From positions 38,446 to 102,445 of the forward strand of contig NZ_BOOR01000056.1 in NCBI RefSeq assembly GCF_016863335.1: a stretch of 64,000 nt of DNA, in the 5' to 3' direction. Shown here piece by piece: positions 24,213 to 32,384 of this stretch (position 1 is its first letter; every line of letters begins with the position of its first letter). The notes below the pieces were generated by a model. The model was not told the origin of the DNA and did no database searches. It saw nothing but the letters and a program-made list of their open reading frames with translations. Made by a program: the position numbers and the translations under genes. Origin of the DNA: Planotetraspora thailandica. Its GTDB lineage: Bacteria > Actinomycetota > Actinomycetes > Streptosporangiales > Streptosporangiaceae.

Positions 24213-26951
24213 ATGCGCCACCTGATCGAGGCGGACATGCTGCTCGGCCGTGAACAGGAGAGCGCGCGGCTGAAGGGCATGCTCGACGCCGCTCGTCGGG
24301 GGTTCGGCGGCTGTCTCCTGCTGCGGGGCCGGGAGGGAGCCGGGAAGACGGCGTTGCTCGACCATGCGGTGCAGGCGGCGCCCGACGCCATTGTGGTGCG
24401 GATCTCCGGGGTCGAGTCGGAGACCGGGATCGGCCACGCGGCGCTGCACCAGGTCCTGCTGCCGTTCCTCGATCGCCTCATGGTGTTGCCCGATCCACAG
24501 CGGTCCGCTCTGGAGACGGTCTTCGGCCTGAGCGGCGGCATGACGCCCGAGCCGTTCCTCGTCGGGGTCGCCGCCCTCACTCTGCTGGCCGACGCCGCCG
24601 CCTCGTCCGGCGGTGTGCTGCTGTGCATCGTCGACGACGCGCACCTCGTGGACCAGGAGTCGGCTCAGGTGCTGGCGTTCGCCGCCCGGCGGCTGCGGGC
24701 CGAGCGCATCGTCCTGCTCATCGCGATGGAGGAATCCCCTTCTGGGGCTGCGACATGGGCGGGGCTGCCGGTTCACGAGGTCGGAGGGCTGGATCCGGCC
24801 GCGGCGCGCGAACTGTTGCTCTCGACCTCCAGCGACTGTGTGGCCGACCACGTGGTCGAGCGCATCGTCGCCGAAGCGGACGGCAATCCTCTCGCCCTCC
24901 TCGAAATCGGCAGTACGCTCACGCCGGACCAGCTGGCGGGCGTCGCACGCCTTCCCGAGCCGCTGCCGGCCAGCGACGACGCGCGGTTCACCAGGGAATT
25001 GGGACGGTTGCCTGCGGCCGCGCGCGTGATGCTGCTGACCGCTGCGGCGGAGCCGTCGGGCGACCCGGAGGTCGTCCGGCGTGCGGGAGCCGAGCTCGGT
25101 TTCGGGGACGACGTGGCCACGCTCGCCGGGGTCAGGGACGTCGTGGAGCTGGATGGGCGGATCCGGTTCCGCCATCCCCTGCTGCGCTCCGCGGTCTATC
25201 ACGGCGCGTCCACGGACGAGAGGCGACGGGTTCACCGGGTCCTCGCGGCCGTCACCTCGGTCGAGCGGGACCCCGATCGCCGCACTCTGCATCTCGCCGA
25301 GGCGGCCCCAGGGCCGGACGAGGCGCTGGCCGCCGAGCTCGAGGCCGCAGCGGGCCGGGCCAGAGCGCGGAGCGGGCACGGCGCGGAGGTCGCCATCCGT
25401 CTGCGCGCCGCGGACCTCACGCCGGACGTCTCCCGGCGGGCGCGGCGTCTGGTGGCCGCGGCCCGAGCGGCGGTGAGCGCGGGCGCGTTCACCCAGGCCC
25501 GAGCGCTGCTCGTGGCGGCCGCGCCGCATCTGTCCGATCCGCTCACGCGGGCGCTGGCGGATGAGATCCAGGCCAAGGTCGAGCTGCGTCTCGGTGGCTC
25601 GGCCGCCCGGCAGCCTGCCCTGCTGCTGGCCACAGCCCGCACGTACGAAGACGGCGACCGCAGGCGGCGCGACAAACTCCTCGAGGCCATGAGCAAGGCC
25701 TTCGTCGTACGGCATGCGGTTGAACGAACGACTCCGCTCGAAGTGGCGGAAGAAGCGCTCGCACTCCCGCGGCCGACCGTCAGTGATGCGACGGCGGGGG
25801 ACCTCCTGCTGCACGGCTGCGCCACGCTCGTCGCCGTCGGCTACACCAAGGCGGTGCCCCTCCTCCGCGCGGCCCTCGGCGCTCTCGCGGACCCGGAGGT
25901 GTTCGCGGCGGGTGCGCCCGAGTGGTTCATGTTGGGAGCCACGGCCGCACAGGCCGTATGGGACGACGGGTTCCGCGCGGGCTGGTTTCGGCGCGTCGAG
26001 GAACAGGCCCGGGCGGACGGTGCACATGAACGGCTTCGCTGGGCGCTCATGGCGGCGCAGCTCGAACGGGCGTCGAGCGGCAGGATCGCCGACGCCGGCG
26101 GTTCCCTGGAATCGGCAGGCGCCGGGCCGGAGACATGGGAGATCATCACGACGCCGGAGGTGCCGGCCTGGCAGGGGCGGGACGAGGAGACCCTGTCCGC
26201 CGCGGCGCGGTTCGAGCGGATGGCCGGCGACTTCGGCATGGGGGTTCTGGCGAATCTGGGCCAGGTCGCGCTGGGCGTTCTGGCGCTCGGGCGTGGCCGC
26301 TACCGCGACGCGTTCGAGGCGACCCGGCGGTTGTGCGAACAGGATGTGCTGAATCTTGAGCATCTGGCGCTCCCTGACCTCATCGAGGCCGGCGTGCGGT
26401 GCGGTGAGCGCGACCACGCGGCCGAGGCGCTCGGCCGCCTGAGGGTCAAGGCGGTCGCCGCCGCAACACCGTGGGCACTCGGACTGCTCGCCCGGTCGGA
26501 GGCGCTCCTCGCGGAGCCCGCCCGGGCCGAAGACCTCTATGTGCAGGCCGTAGAACATCTGGAACGCACGCGCATGGCGACGGATCTCGCCCGGGCCCAT
26601 CTGGTCTACGGCGAGTGGTTGCGCAGGAACAAGCGCAAGAACGACGCCCGCCTCCGCCTGCGCCTCGCCCACGACATGTTCATCGAAATGGGAGCGGCGG
26701 CGTTCGCGGAGCGGTGCCGCATGGAGCTCGTCGCCGCCGGCGACCGGGAAGGCGGCACGGCCGTACGGGAGCCCGGCGACCTCACTCCGCAGGAGAGGCG
26801 GATCGCCAGGCTCGCCGCCGGTCGCGCGACCAACCAGGAGATCGCCGCACAGCTGTTCATCAGCCCGAGCACCGTCGACTATCACCTCAAGAAGGTATTC
26901 AGGAAGCTCGGCGTGAGGTCGCGCCGCCAACTCGTCCTGAGGGAGCTCTGA
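24213..26951 (+). CDS. LuxR-family AAA regulator (LAL type), second copy
   Basis: 912 residues from the ATG at 24213 (GGAG 13 nt upstream; ATG at 24183 in frame is an alternative). Layout is the same as its divergent neighbour: MLLGREQESARLKGMLDAAR, Walker A (GREGAGKTALLD), Walker B (LLCIVDDAHLVD), a long helical-repeat middle, and a C-terminal LuxR HTH (LTPQERRIARLAAGRATNQE, then IAAQLFISPSTVDYHL). Sequence identity to the neighbour is low outside the motifs, so they are not a recent duplication. A 15-bp terminator follows. Confidence 0.92.
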   Translation: MRHLIEADMLLGREQESARLKGMLDAARRGFGGCLLLRGREGAGKTALLDHAVQAAPDAIVVRISGVESETGIGHAALHQVLLPFLDRLMVLPDPQRSALETVFGLSGGMTPEPFLVGVAALTLLADAAASSGGVLLCIVDDAHLVDQESAQVLAFAARRLRAERIVLLIAMEESPSGAATWAGLPVHEVGGLDPAAARELLLSTSSDCVADHVVERIVAEADGNPLALLEIGSTLTPDQLAGVARLPEPLPASDDARFTRELGRLPAAARVMLLTAAAEPSGDPEVVRRAGAELGFGDDVATLAGVRDVVELDGRIRFRHPLLRSAVYHGASTDERRRVHRVLAAVTSVERDPDRRTLHLAEAAPGPDEALAAELEAAAGRARARSGHGAEVAIRLRAADLTPDVSRRARRLVAAARAAVSAGAFTQARALLVAAAPHLSDPLTRALADEIQAKVELRLGGSAARQPALLLATARTYEDGDRRRRDKLLEAMSKAFVVRHAVERTTPLEVAEEALALPRPTVSDATAGDLLLHGCATLVAVGYTKAVPLLRAALGALADPEVFAAGAPEWFMLGATAAQAVWDDGFRAGWFRRVEEQARADGAHERLRWALMAAQLERASSGRIADAGGSLESAGAGPETWEIITTPEVPAWQGRDEETLSAAARFERMAGDFGMGVLANLGQVALGVLALGRGRYRDAFEATRRLCEQDVLNLEHLALPDLIEAGVRCGERDHAAEALGRLRVKAVAAATPWALGLLARSEALLAEPARAEDLYVQAVEHLERTRMATDLARAHLVYGEWLRRNKRKNDARLRLRLAHDMFIEMGAAAFAERCRMELVAAGDREGGTAVREPGDLTPQERRIARLAAGRATNQEIAAQLFISPSTVDYHLKKVFRKLGVRSRRQLVLREL

Positions 26952-26958
26952 GTCCGAA

Positions 26959-26993
26959 GAAGCGGTGCGGGCATGGCGTGCCCGCACCGCTTC
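26959..26993. terminator. 15-bp stem terminator
   Basis: GAAGCGGTGCGGGCA pairs perfectly with TGCCCGCACCGCTTC around a TGGCG loop. It lies between the convergent LAL and hydrolase genes. Confidence 0.88.
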
Positions 26994-27029
26994 AGGCCGG
27001 ATCGCCGGGCGCGGCCCCCGCCTGCACGC

Positions 27030-27911
27030 TCAGCGGACGGAGCAGGCCGCCTGCTCGATGAACTTCGTCACGGTGGCCGGCTGGGAGATGATCCCCAGGT
27101 GCGAGGCGGTGAACTTCTGGGTGTGCGCGCCGGCGTTCTTGGCCATCTCGATCTGCTGCGCGACCGGGATGATCTTATCGTTGGTGCCGATCAGGTCCCA
27201 CGCGGGGATCGTCTTCCACGCGGGGGGGCCGGAGTGCAGGCCGAGGGCGAGCAGGGACGTCGGAGACTGCGAGGCCGCCAACTGGGCGCCCTTCGCAGGG
27301 GACAGGTCACCGGCGAAGGCCCGGACGAACACGTCCGGCAGCACGTAGGTGTCGTAAATGTTGTCCGGAGCGTTCGGGTAGTCGACCAGCTTGAACACCG
27401 ACGCCGGGTTCGATGCGCCCGGCGCGAGCGCCGAGTCGGGACCGCTCAGGTCGGCTACGGTGTCGCCCTCGTCGGGGATGTAGGCGTCGACGTAGACCAG
27501 CGCCTTGACGTTGGGGTTGCCGGTAGCGGCGTTGGTGATGACGGCTCCGCCGTACGAGTGCCCGACGAGGACGATCGGCCCGGTGATGCTCGCCAGGTAG
27601 TCACGCAGGTAGTCCGTGTCGTCGGACAGGCCCCTGAGCGGGTTGGGTGCGACGGCGACGGTATAGCCGTCGGCCTGGAGCCGGGTGACCTCGCCGGACC
27701 AGCTGGACGCGTCGGCCCAGGCGCCGTGGACCAGCACGATCGTGGGCTTCACGTGAGTCGGCGCGGTGTGGGTCGCCGGTGTGTAGGCCGTCGCCGCGGT
27801 CGCGGGCGTCAGACCGAGCGGGATCGCGACGGCCGCGGCCGCCGCCGTCGCCGCGACGGCATAGCGGAGGCGGTGCCGCCCGAGGCCACGGGCGATGCGG
27901 TTGACGAACAT
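27030..27911 (-). CDS. Exported alpha/beta hydrolase
   Basis: 293 residues, start supported by GAAAGG 8 nt upstream. An N-terminal signal with twin arginines further in (HRLRYAVAATAAAAAVAIPL) is followed by an Ala/Thr linker. The hydrolase core has IVLVHGAWADASSW (oxyanion strand), the nucleophile elbow GHSYGG, PAWDLIGTNDKII (acid region) and the late His in FTASHLGI. This set fits the salicylate-esterase-like/AB_hydrolase_6 group. The substrate is unknown. It is 68 nt downstream of a second hydrolase gene in the same direction, so the two are probably an operon. Confidence 0.87.
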   Translation of the reverse strand: MFVNRIARGLGRHRLRYAVAATAAAAAVAIPLGLTPATAATAYTPATHTAPTHVKPTIVLVHGAWADASSWSGEVTRLQADGYTVAVAPNPLRGLSDDTDYLRDYLASITGPIVLVGHSYGGAVITNAATGNPNVKALVYVDAYIPDEGDTVADLSGPDSALAPGASNPASVFKLVDYPNAPDNIYDTYVLPDVFVRAFAGDLSPAKGAQLAASQSPTSLLALGLHSGPPAWKTIPAWDLIGTNDKIIPVAQQIEMAKNAGAHTQKFTASHLGIISQPATVTKFIEQAACSVR

Positions 27912-27979
27912 GGAAGTGCCTTTCTGTGGTGCATGAGTGCGGATCCCGTCGAGGACGGGAGCGCGGAGGAAGGTCAAGG

Positions 27980-28810
27980 TCAGCGGAGGAAACCGAGCAG
28001 GGCCGAGTTCACCTGGTCGGTGTGGGTCCACGCGATCGCGTGCGGCCCGCCCTCGATGACGACGTACTGGAGGTCGCCGATGAGCCCCTTGAGGCGGTCG
28101 CCGGTGACCTCCTTCGGCAGAATCCGGTCCTGGTCGCCAGTGATCACCAGGACGGGGACGTCGAGCTTCGGCAGGTCGGCCCGGAAGTCGGTGAGCCAGG
28201 TCGAGATGCACTCGACCGCGGCGACCGGTGAGCCGGCGACGGCGATGTTCCAGCTCGACTGGAACGCCTGCTCGCTGACGAGGGTCCCGCCGTAGACGTC
28301 GTAGTTGTAGAAGTTCTCCAGGAACTGCTTCAGCCACAGCGGCCTGTCGGCCTTGGCCGTCTCGATGAAGCCGTCGAACAGGCCCTGCGGGACGCCCTGG
28401 GGGTTGTCGGCGGTCTGCAGCAGGAAGGGCGGGATCGGCGAGACCAGCACGGCCTTGCGCACGCGGGCGCTTCCGTACGTGCCGAGGTAGCGGGTCACGT
28501 CGCCGGTGCCCATCGAGTGGCCCACCAGGACGGCGTCACGCAGGTCGAGGTGCTCCATCAGCGCGTTGAGGTCCGCGGCGAAGGTGTCGTAGTCGTACCC
28601 GGTCGCCGGCTGGCTGGAGCCGCCCCAGCCGCGACGGTCATAGGTGATCACGCGGTAGCCGGCGTCGGTCAGCACCGACAGCTGCTTCTCCCAGGCCTTG
28701 CCGCTCAGCGGGTAGCCATGGCTGAGCACCACGGGCGTCCCGGCGCCGTGGTCCTCGTAATAGATGTCGATCGTTGCTGAGTTTTCCGTGCCTACGTTCA
28801 GGTACGGCAT
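27980..28810 (-). CDS. Alpha/beta hydrolase, chloroperoxidase-like
   Basis: 276 residues starting MPYLNVGTENSATIDIYYED, with GGAG 7 nt before the ATG at 28810. Features of the non-haem haloperoxidase/arylesterase group: VVLSHGYPLSGKAWEKQ, YDRRGWGGSSQP, nucleophile GHSMGTGD, acid in VLVITGDQDRILP, His in EGGPHAIAWTHT. These cofactor-free enzymes are serine esterases in vivo, with perhydrolase side activity. There is no signal peptide, so it is cytoplasmic, unlike the exported hydrolase immediately downstream. Confidence 0.9.
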   Translation of the reverse strand: MPYLNVGTENSATIDIYYEDHGAGTPVVLSHGYPLSGKAWEKQLSVLTDAGYRVITYDRRGWGGSSQPATGYDYDTFAADLNALMEHLDLRDAVLVGHSMGTGDVTRYLGTYGSARVRKAVLVSPIPPFLLQTADNPQGVPQGLFDGFIETAKADRPLWLKQFLENFYNYDVYGGTLVSEQAFQSSWNIAVAGSPVAAVECISTWLTDFRADLPKLDVPVLVITGDQDRILPKEVTGDRLKGLIGDLQYVVIEGGPHAIAWTHTDQVNSALLGFLR

Positions 28811-29211
28811 GCGGGTTCTCCGTCTCACGCGAGTCTTCGGTGTTCGGGGCGAGGCCACGGCAAGCCGATGGTCCTGGCCCATCCGCCGGAGACGCTAAAC
28901 CCGGGCACGGCGGCCGGAAATCACGTGAATTTCATAGTCTGCGCGCCGCGGCCTGCGCAGACCCGGCGTCTACGCGTCCCAGGCGCACAGCATGTCGAGT
29001 GGCTCGGAGGCGCGATCGTCTGCGGGCGGCCGTCTGCGGGTGACTACGAATTTTGCAGGATTCATCCCCCGGCGCGTCCCTCCTACGGTCGGTCTCACGA
29101 TGCCGGTTTTCCGCGCGTCGGCGATGTGGGCCGTCGTGGCGAGCCAGCGACAGATCAACGGATGCGGCGGCGATGTCCGCCGCCGTCCTCGCGGTACGGA
29201 CAGGACGTGTG

Positions 29212-29895
29212 ATGAGTGAAAAGGAAACGCCGACCAGGGGCCTGGATGAGGAGCGGCCGCTCCCGGAACCGCCCGACAGCCCGCTCGCCGCGGAGGTCCG
29301 GACGCTCATCATGCGCGCCGCGACCCCCGCCATCGCCAACCACAGCATCCGCACCTACGTCTTCGCCGAGTTGCTGGCGGCGCACCGCGGGGCGCGACCG
29401 GGGCGCGACTACGACCCGGAGTTGCTCTTCTTCGCCTGTGCGCTTCACGACGTCGGCCTCACTCACCTCGCCGACGGCCGGCAGCGTTTCGAGGTCGACG
29501 GGGCCGACTTCGCCGCCGACTTCCTCAGCACCAGGGGCGTGCCGGGCCGTGATGTGGACATCGTCTGGGAGGCGATCGCGCTCAACACCTCGGGCGGGAT
29601 CGCGGAAAGACGCGGTCCCATCTGCGAGATGACGAGGACCGCGGTGGTGATCGACTTCGGGGCGGGCACCGAGTTCGTCCCCGACTCCACCGCAGCGCGC
29701 GTTCACCGGCTCTACCCCCGGCAGAACCTCGCGACCGCCCTCGTCGACGCCGTGGTAGCCCCGGCCGTGGCGCGGCCGGAGAAGGCCCCTCGGTTCTCGA
29801 TGACCGCCGATCTCGTCGACCAACGCTCCCTGCCGGGAGGGGGAAGCGTGATCGAGGAACAGGCCAGGGCGGTCCGCTGGCGCGCCTACGACTGA
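29212..29895 (+). CDS. HD-domain protein (cyanamide-hydratase-like)
   Basis: 227 residues. The HD phosphohydrolase pattern is visible as NHSIRTYVFAELL (first His), LLFFACALHDVGLT (His-Asp), EVDGADFAADFL and the distal Asp in AVVIDFGAG. Length and the RTYVFAEL context resemble the cyanamide hydratase / HD-family group rather than nucleotidases. The real substrate is open. The start was chosen at ATG 29212; the upstream frame lacks family similarity. Its stop codon is three bases from the left boundary proposed for the IS110 element. Confidence 0.83.
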   Translation: MSEKETPTRGLDEERPLPEPPDSPLAAEVRTLIMRAATPAIANHSIRTYVFAELLAAHRGARPGRDYDPELLFFACALHDVGLTHLADGRQRFEVDGADFAADFLSTRGVPGRDVDIVWEAIALNTSGGIAERRGPICEMTRTAVVIDFGAGTEFVPDSTAARVHRLYPRQNLATALVDAVVAPAVARPEKAPRFSMTADLVDQRSLPGGGSVIEEQARAVRWRAYD

Positions 29896-29909
29896 CAGTG
29901 ATGATGGAA

Positions 29910-29999
29910 ATGAGCGCCTCCCGGCGGGGTTTGACCCAACGACTGACTGACCTTGGGGTCCTCAACGGGATCTGTCGGCCCCGGCGGAGAGGCGCTCAT
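29910..29999 (+). ncRNA. Structured left end, candidate IS110 bridge RNA
   Basis: ATGAGCGCCTC (29910-29920) pairs exactly with GAGGCGCTCAT (29989-29999). Inside, GGGG pairs with CCCC and GACCCAA with TTGGGGTC, so a branched fold is likely. In the IS110 subgroup the left non-coding end is known to encode the bridge RNA that guides target and donor choice. Exact RNA ends and guide loops were not determined. Confidence 0.5.
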
Positions 30000-30123
30000 G
30001 TGCACTCACCGGACGTGGCGTTGTGACTTCATAGGAGCCTGGCCAGAGGCCCCATCACTGTCTTGTCCGCGTTGCCCGGCTGGTGCGTGCCGCCCTGCCC
30101 CGGTCAACAACGACCGGACGACG

Positions 30124-31197
30124 ATGCCCCCTATTACATCTGAAGACGCGCCGACCATCGAGGTCGCCGGTGGAGTCGACACCCATCAAGACACCCACAC
30201 CGCGGCAGTGATCGACCCGGTGGGACGGGTGCTGGGCACCGAGCAGTTCCCCACCACCTCCACCGGATACCTAGCGCTGCTCGCCTGGATGCGAGGATTC
30301 GGGCGATTGTCGCGGGTCGGGGTCGAAGGCACCGGCGCCTACGGAGCCGGACTCGCCCGGCTGCTGCGAGATGAGCAGGTCGAGGTGGTCGAGGTCGACC
30401 GTCCCGACCGCAAGACCCGTCGTTTCCAGGGCAAGTCTGACCCGATCGATGCGATCCAGGCTGCCAAGACCGCGCTGGCCGACGAGCGGACCGGCACGCC
30501 CAAGCAGCGAGACGGCCGGATCGAGGCGTTGCGGAACCTGCGGGTGGCCCGGCGCAGCGCCGTCGATCAGTGCGCGGACACCCAACGCCAGATCAAGGCC
30601 TTGATCGTGACTGCTCCGGAAGAACTCCGCGAACAGCTGCGGGGTCTGCCCGTCAGGGCGCTGATCGCCGCTTGCGCGAACCTGCGGCCCGACCGGACCG
30701 ATGCCGCCGGCCCGGCCACCGCTGCGAAAATCGCCCTGCGCTCCCTTGCGCGCCGCCACCAGCAGTTAACCACCGAGATCGCCGATCTCGACGAACTCCT
30801 GGATCCCCTCGTGGCCGCCATCAATCCCCGCCTGGTCGCCACGAACGGTGTCGGAACCGACGTCGCCGGCCAGCTCCTGGTCACCGCCGGGGAAAACCAT
30901 GACCGGCTCCGCTCCGAAGCCGCCTTCGCCATGTTGTGCGGCGCGGCTCCGATCCCCGCTTCCTCGGGTAAAACCAACCGGCATCGCCTCAACCGCGGCG
31001 GTGACCGGCAAGCCAACGCCGCTCTCTACCGCATCGTCCTATGCCGCCTGCGCTGGGACCCCCGCACCCGCGCCTACATGGAACGACGCACCAAAGACGG
31101 CCTCTCAAAGAAAGAGATCATCCGCTGCCTGAAACGCTACATCGCCCGCGAGCTCTACAGGATCATCACGACAAACGATCACGAACGCGTGGCTTGA
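30124..31197 (+). CDS. IS110-family transposase
   Basis: 357 residues, normal for the family. The N-terminal DEDD (RuvC-like) domain shows GGVDTHQDTHTAAVID, VGVEGTGAYGAGLARLL and the Asp pair of VDRPDRKTRRFQGKSDPIDA. The C-terminal Tnp_IS110 domain shows LLVTAGENHDRLRSEAAFAM and AAPIPASSGKTNRHRLNRGG, which contains the catalytic Ser region, then NAALYRIVLCRLRWDPRTRAY. It appears intact and potentially active. The ATG at 30124 was chosen; the open frame upstream of it lies in the non-coding end. Confidence 0.93.
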   Translation: MPPITSEDAPTIEVAGGVDTHQDTHTAAVIDPVGRVLGTEQFPTTSTGYLALLAWMRGFGRLSRVGVEGTGAYGAGLARLLRDEQVEVVEVDRPDRKTRRFQGKSDPIDAIQAAKTALADERTGTPKQRDGRIEALRNLRVARRSAVDQCADTQRQIKALIVTAPEELREQLRGLPVRALIAACANLRPDRTDAAGPATAAKIALRSLARRHQQLTTEIADLDELLDPLVAAINPRLVATNGVGTDVAGQLLVTAGENHDRLRSEAAFAMLCGAAPIPASSGKTNRHRLNRGGDRQANAALYRIVLCRLRWDPRTRAYMERRTKDGLSKKEIIRCLKRYIARELYRIITTNDHERVA

Positions 31198-31223
31198 CAT
31201 CCATGGGAGCATCACCCTGGGAA

Positions 31224-31427
31224 TCACCGCGTCAGTAGACCTCGAACCCGTCGTGCCGGGATGCGCCGTCGAGGAAGGCGATCTGCCATTCGGCCCTCGT
31301 CGAAGATGCCCCGCTGGTCGTCGATCAGGTCGCGCGCCTTCAGCGCCTCCTCCCACACCTGCTCGGCGGCGGCGAGCGCCTCCGCCTCCCCGTCGGCCTG
31401 GCGCACCCAATACATGTCGTAACCCAC
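31224..31427 (-). pseudogene. Small conserved-type protein, possibly frameshifted
   Basis: A 67-codon frame beginning MGYDMYWVRQADGEAEALAA, a start common to small uncharacterised actinobacterial proteins. After DDQRGIFDEG the continuation turns Arg-rich (RRRIPARRVRG). The adjacent frame over the same DNA instead reads AEWQIAFLDGASRHDGFEVY and stops at 31232, which looks more protein-like. A one-base frameshift near 31290 and/or truncation by the IS110 element that ends about 10 nt away is likely. Confidence 0.45.
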
Positions 31428-31462
31428 GGTGTTTCCTTCTCGCCTGAGGTGCCGGCCGGACG

Positions 31463-31969
31463 TCAGAGGTCGTCCTGGCCGAGGCCGACGCGGCCGTCGA
31501 GGAGTTCGCGGGCCGCGTCGAGGTGGCCGAGGTGGCGGGCCGTCTCTTCGATCATGTGCATCACGATGAAGCGCAGGTCGGTGACCTGGTCGGCGTCCCC
31601 CTGGTTGTGCCGTCCTAGGGGCGGAGCCGACAACGGGGTCTCGGCCAGTACGGCGTTCGCGCGCTCGATCTGATCGCGGTAGAACGCGAAGACCGCATCG
31701 GCCTGCCGGGTGGTCGTGAACGGCCCGCCGTGGTGCTCGTCGGGGTCGTCAGGCCAGGGAAGGGGCGCGGCGGATCCCAGGGCGACCTCCTGGAACCAAT
31801 GCCGCTCGGCATGTCCGAGGTGTTCGATCATCCCGAGCGGTGTCCAGCCGGAGGGCAGCACCGACGTCGTCAGCTGATCGGCGTCGAGATCGGCGACGAC
31901 GGCTAACGCCCTGGCGCGTTGGGCTTCCAAGAAGGCGATCAGGACCGTGTCCACAGAATCGGCGATCAT
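31463..31969 (-). CDS. DinB-superfamily protein (DUF664)
   Basis: 168 residues. The four-helix DinB fold is visible with metal-type His residues in GMIEHLGHAERHWFQEV and VMHMIEETARHLGHLDAARE; LPSGWTPLGMIEHLGH is a DUF664 signature. Family members include mycothiol- and bacillithiol-dependent transferases, so a thiol-transfer or detoxifying role is possible. ATG at 31969 was chosen for agreement with family N-termini; ATG at 31987 is also in frame and lies in a perfect CCGCATATGCGG palindrome. Confidence 0.85.
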   Translation of the reverse strand: MIADSVDTVLIAFLEAQRARALAVVADLDADQLTTSVLPSGWTPLGMIEHLGHAERHWFQEVALGSAAPLPWPDDPDEHHGGPFTTTRQADAVFAFYRDQIERANAVLAETPLSAPPLGRHNQGDADQVTDLRFIVMHMIEETARHLGHLDAARELLDGRVGLGQDDL

Positions 31970-32384
31970 GGCCCGAGTCTGCCGCATATGCGGTCACATC
32001 GACCGCTTCTCTCAACGGGCGATGCGGGGCACGTGTGGGCGCAGGCGGCCGCCCCACCCCAGTGCAGGCCCCGCTCGCCCGGCTCAGCGCCTGACCGTTA
32101 CGCGCATTTCTAAAGGTGCTCGAAAATCTATCCCCTGACCTGGGTGGGCTGTTTACTATGCCTTTCTCCCGGGCCGGGTGTGGTTCGACTCTGGGGTGGT
32201 TTGTTGTCGCCTATATCCGGTCTTTTCCGAACTGTTCCTGGTCATAGTCGCGAGGAAGCGGACATTCCGCTGTTCCGCCTGGGTGATAGAAATGCGCTCG
32301 TATTAGTCGGCGCGCTCGCCGACGCACGGGGGTTCTCGGGTTCTCATCCCGCTCTCGTGAAAAGGAACATGCACCGGGGGATTT
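31970..32384. other. Long intergenic region with structured leader
   Basis: About 400 nt between divergent genes with no convincing coding frame. It holds two clean hairpins on the plus strand: AGCGGA-CAT-TCCGCT (32257-32271) and GTCGGCG-CGCT-CGCCGAC (32306-32323), the latter 62 nt before the glycine-rich protein start. This may be a long 5' leader; no known riboswitch class was recognised. Confidence 0.4.

Larger units (their letters stand above)
29898..31215 (+). mobile_element. IS110-family insertion sequence
   Basis: Comprises a ~226-nt structured left non-coding end, one DEDD transposase gene and a very short right end, the layout of the IS110 subgroup. The outer limits are approximate: GTGATG at 29898 and CATCAC ending at 31215 are inverse, a weak guide because IS110 elements have no true terminal inverted repeats. 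No target duplication is expected for this family. Confidence 0.75.

Noticed and set aside
23937..26987. A ~1000-codon minus-strand frame opposite the second LAL regulator
   Set aside because: No domain, Arg/Gly/His-rich, and the plus-strand gene has Walker and LuxR HTH motifs.
29953..30123. N-terminal extension of the IS110 transposase
   Set aside because: The frame is open, but the segment overlaps strong inverted repeats and the family N-terminus matches the ATG at 30124.
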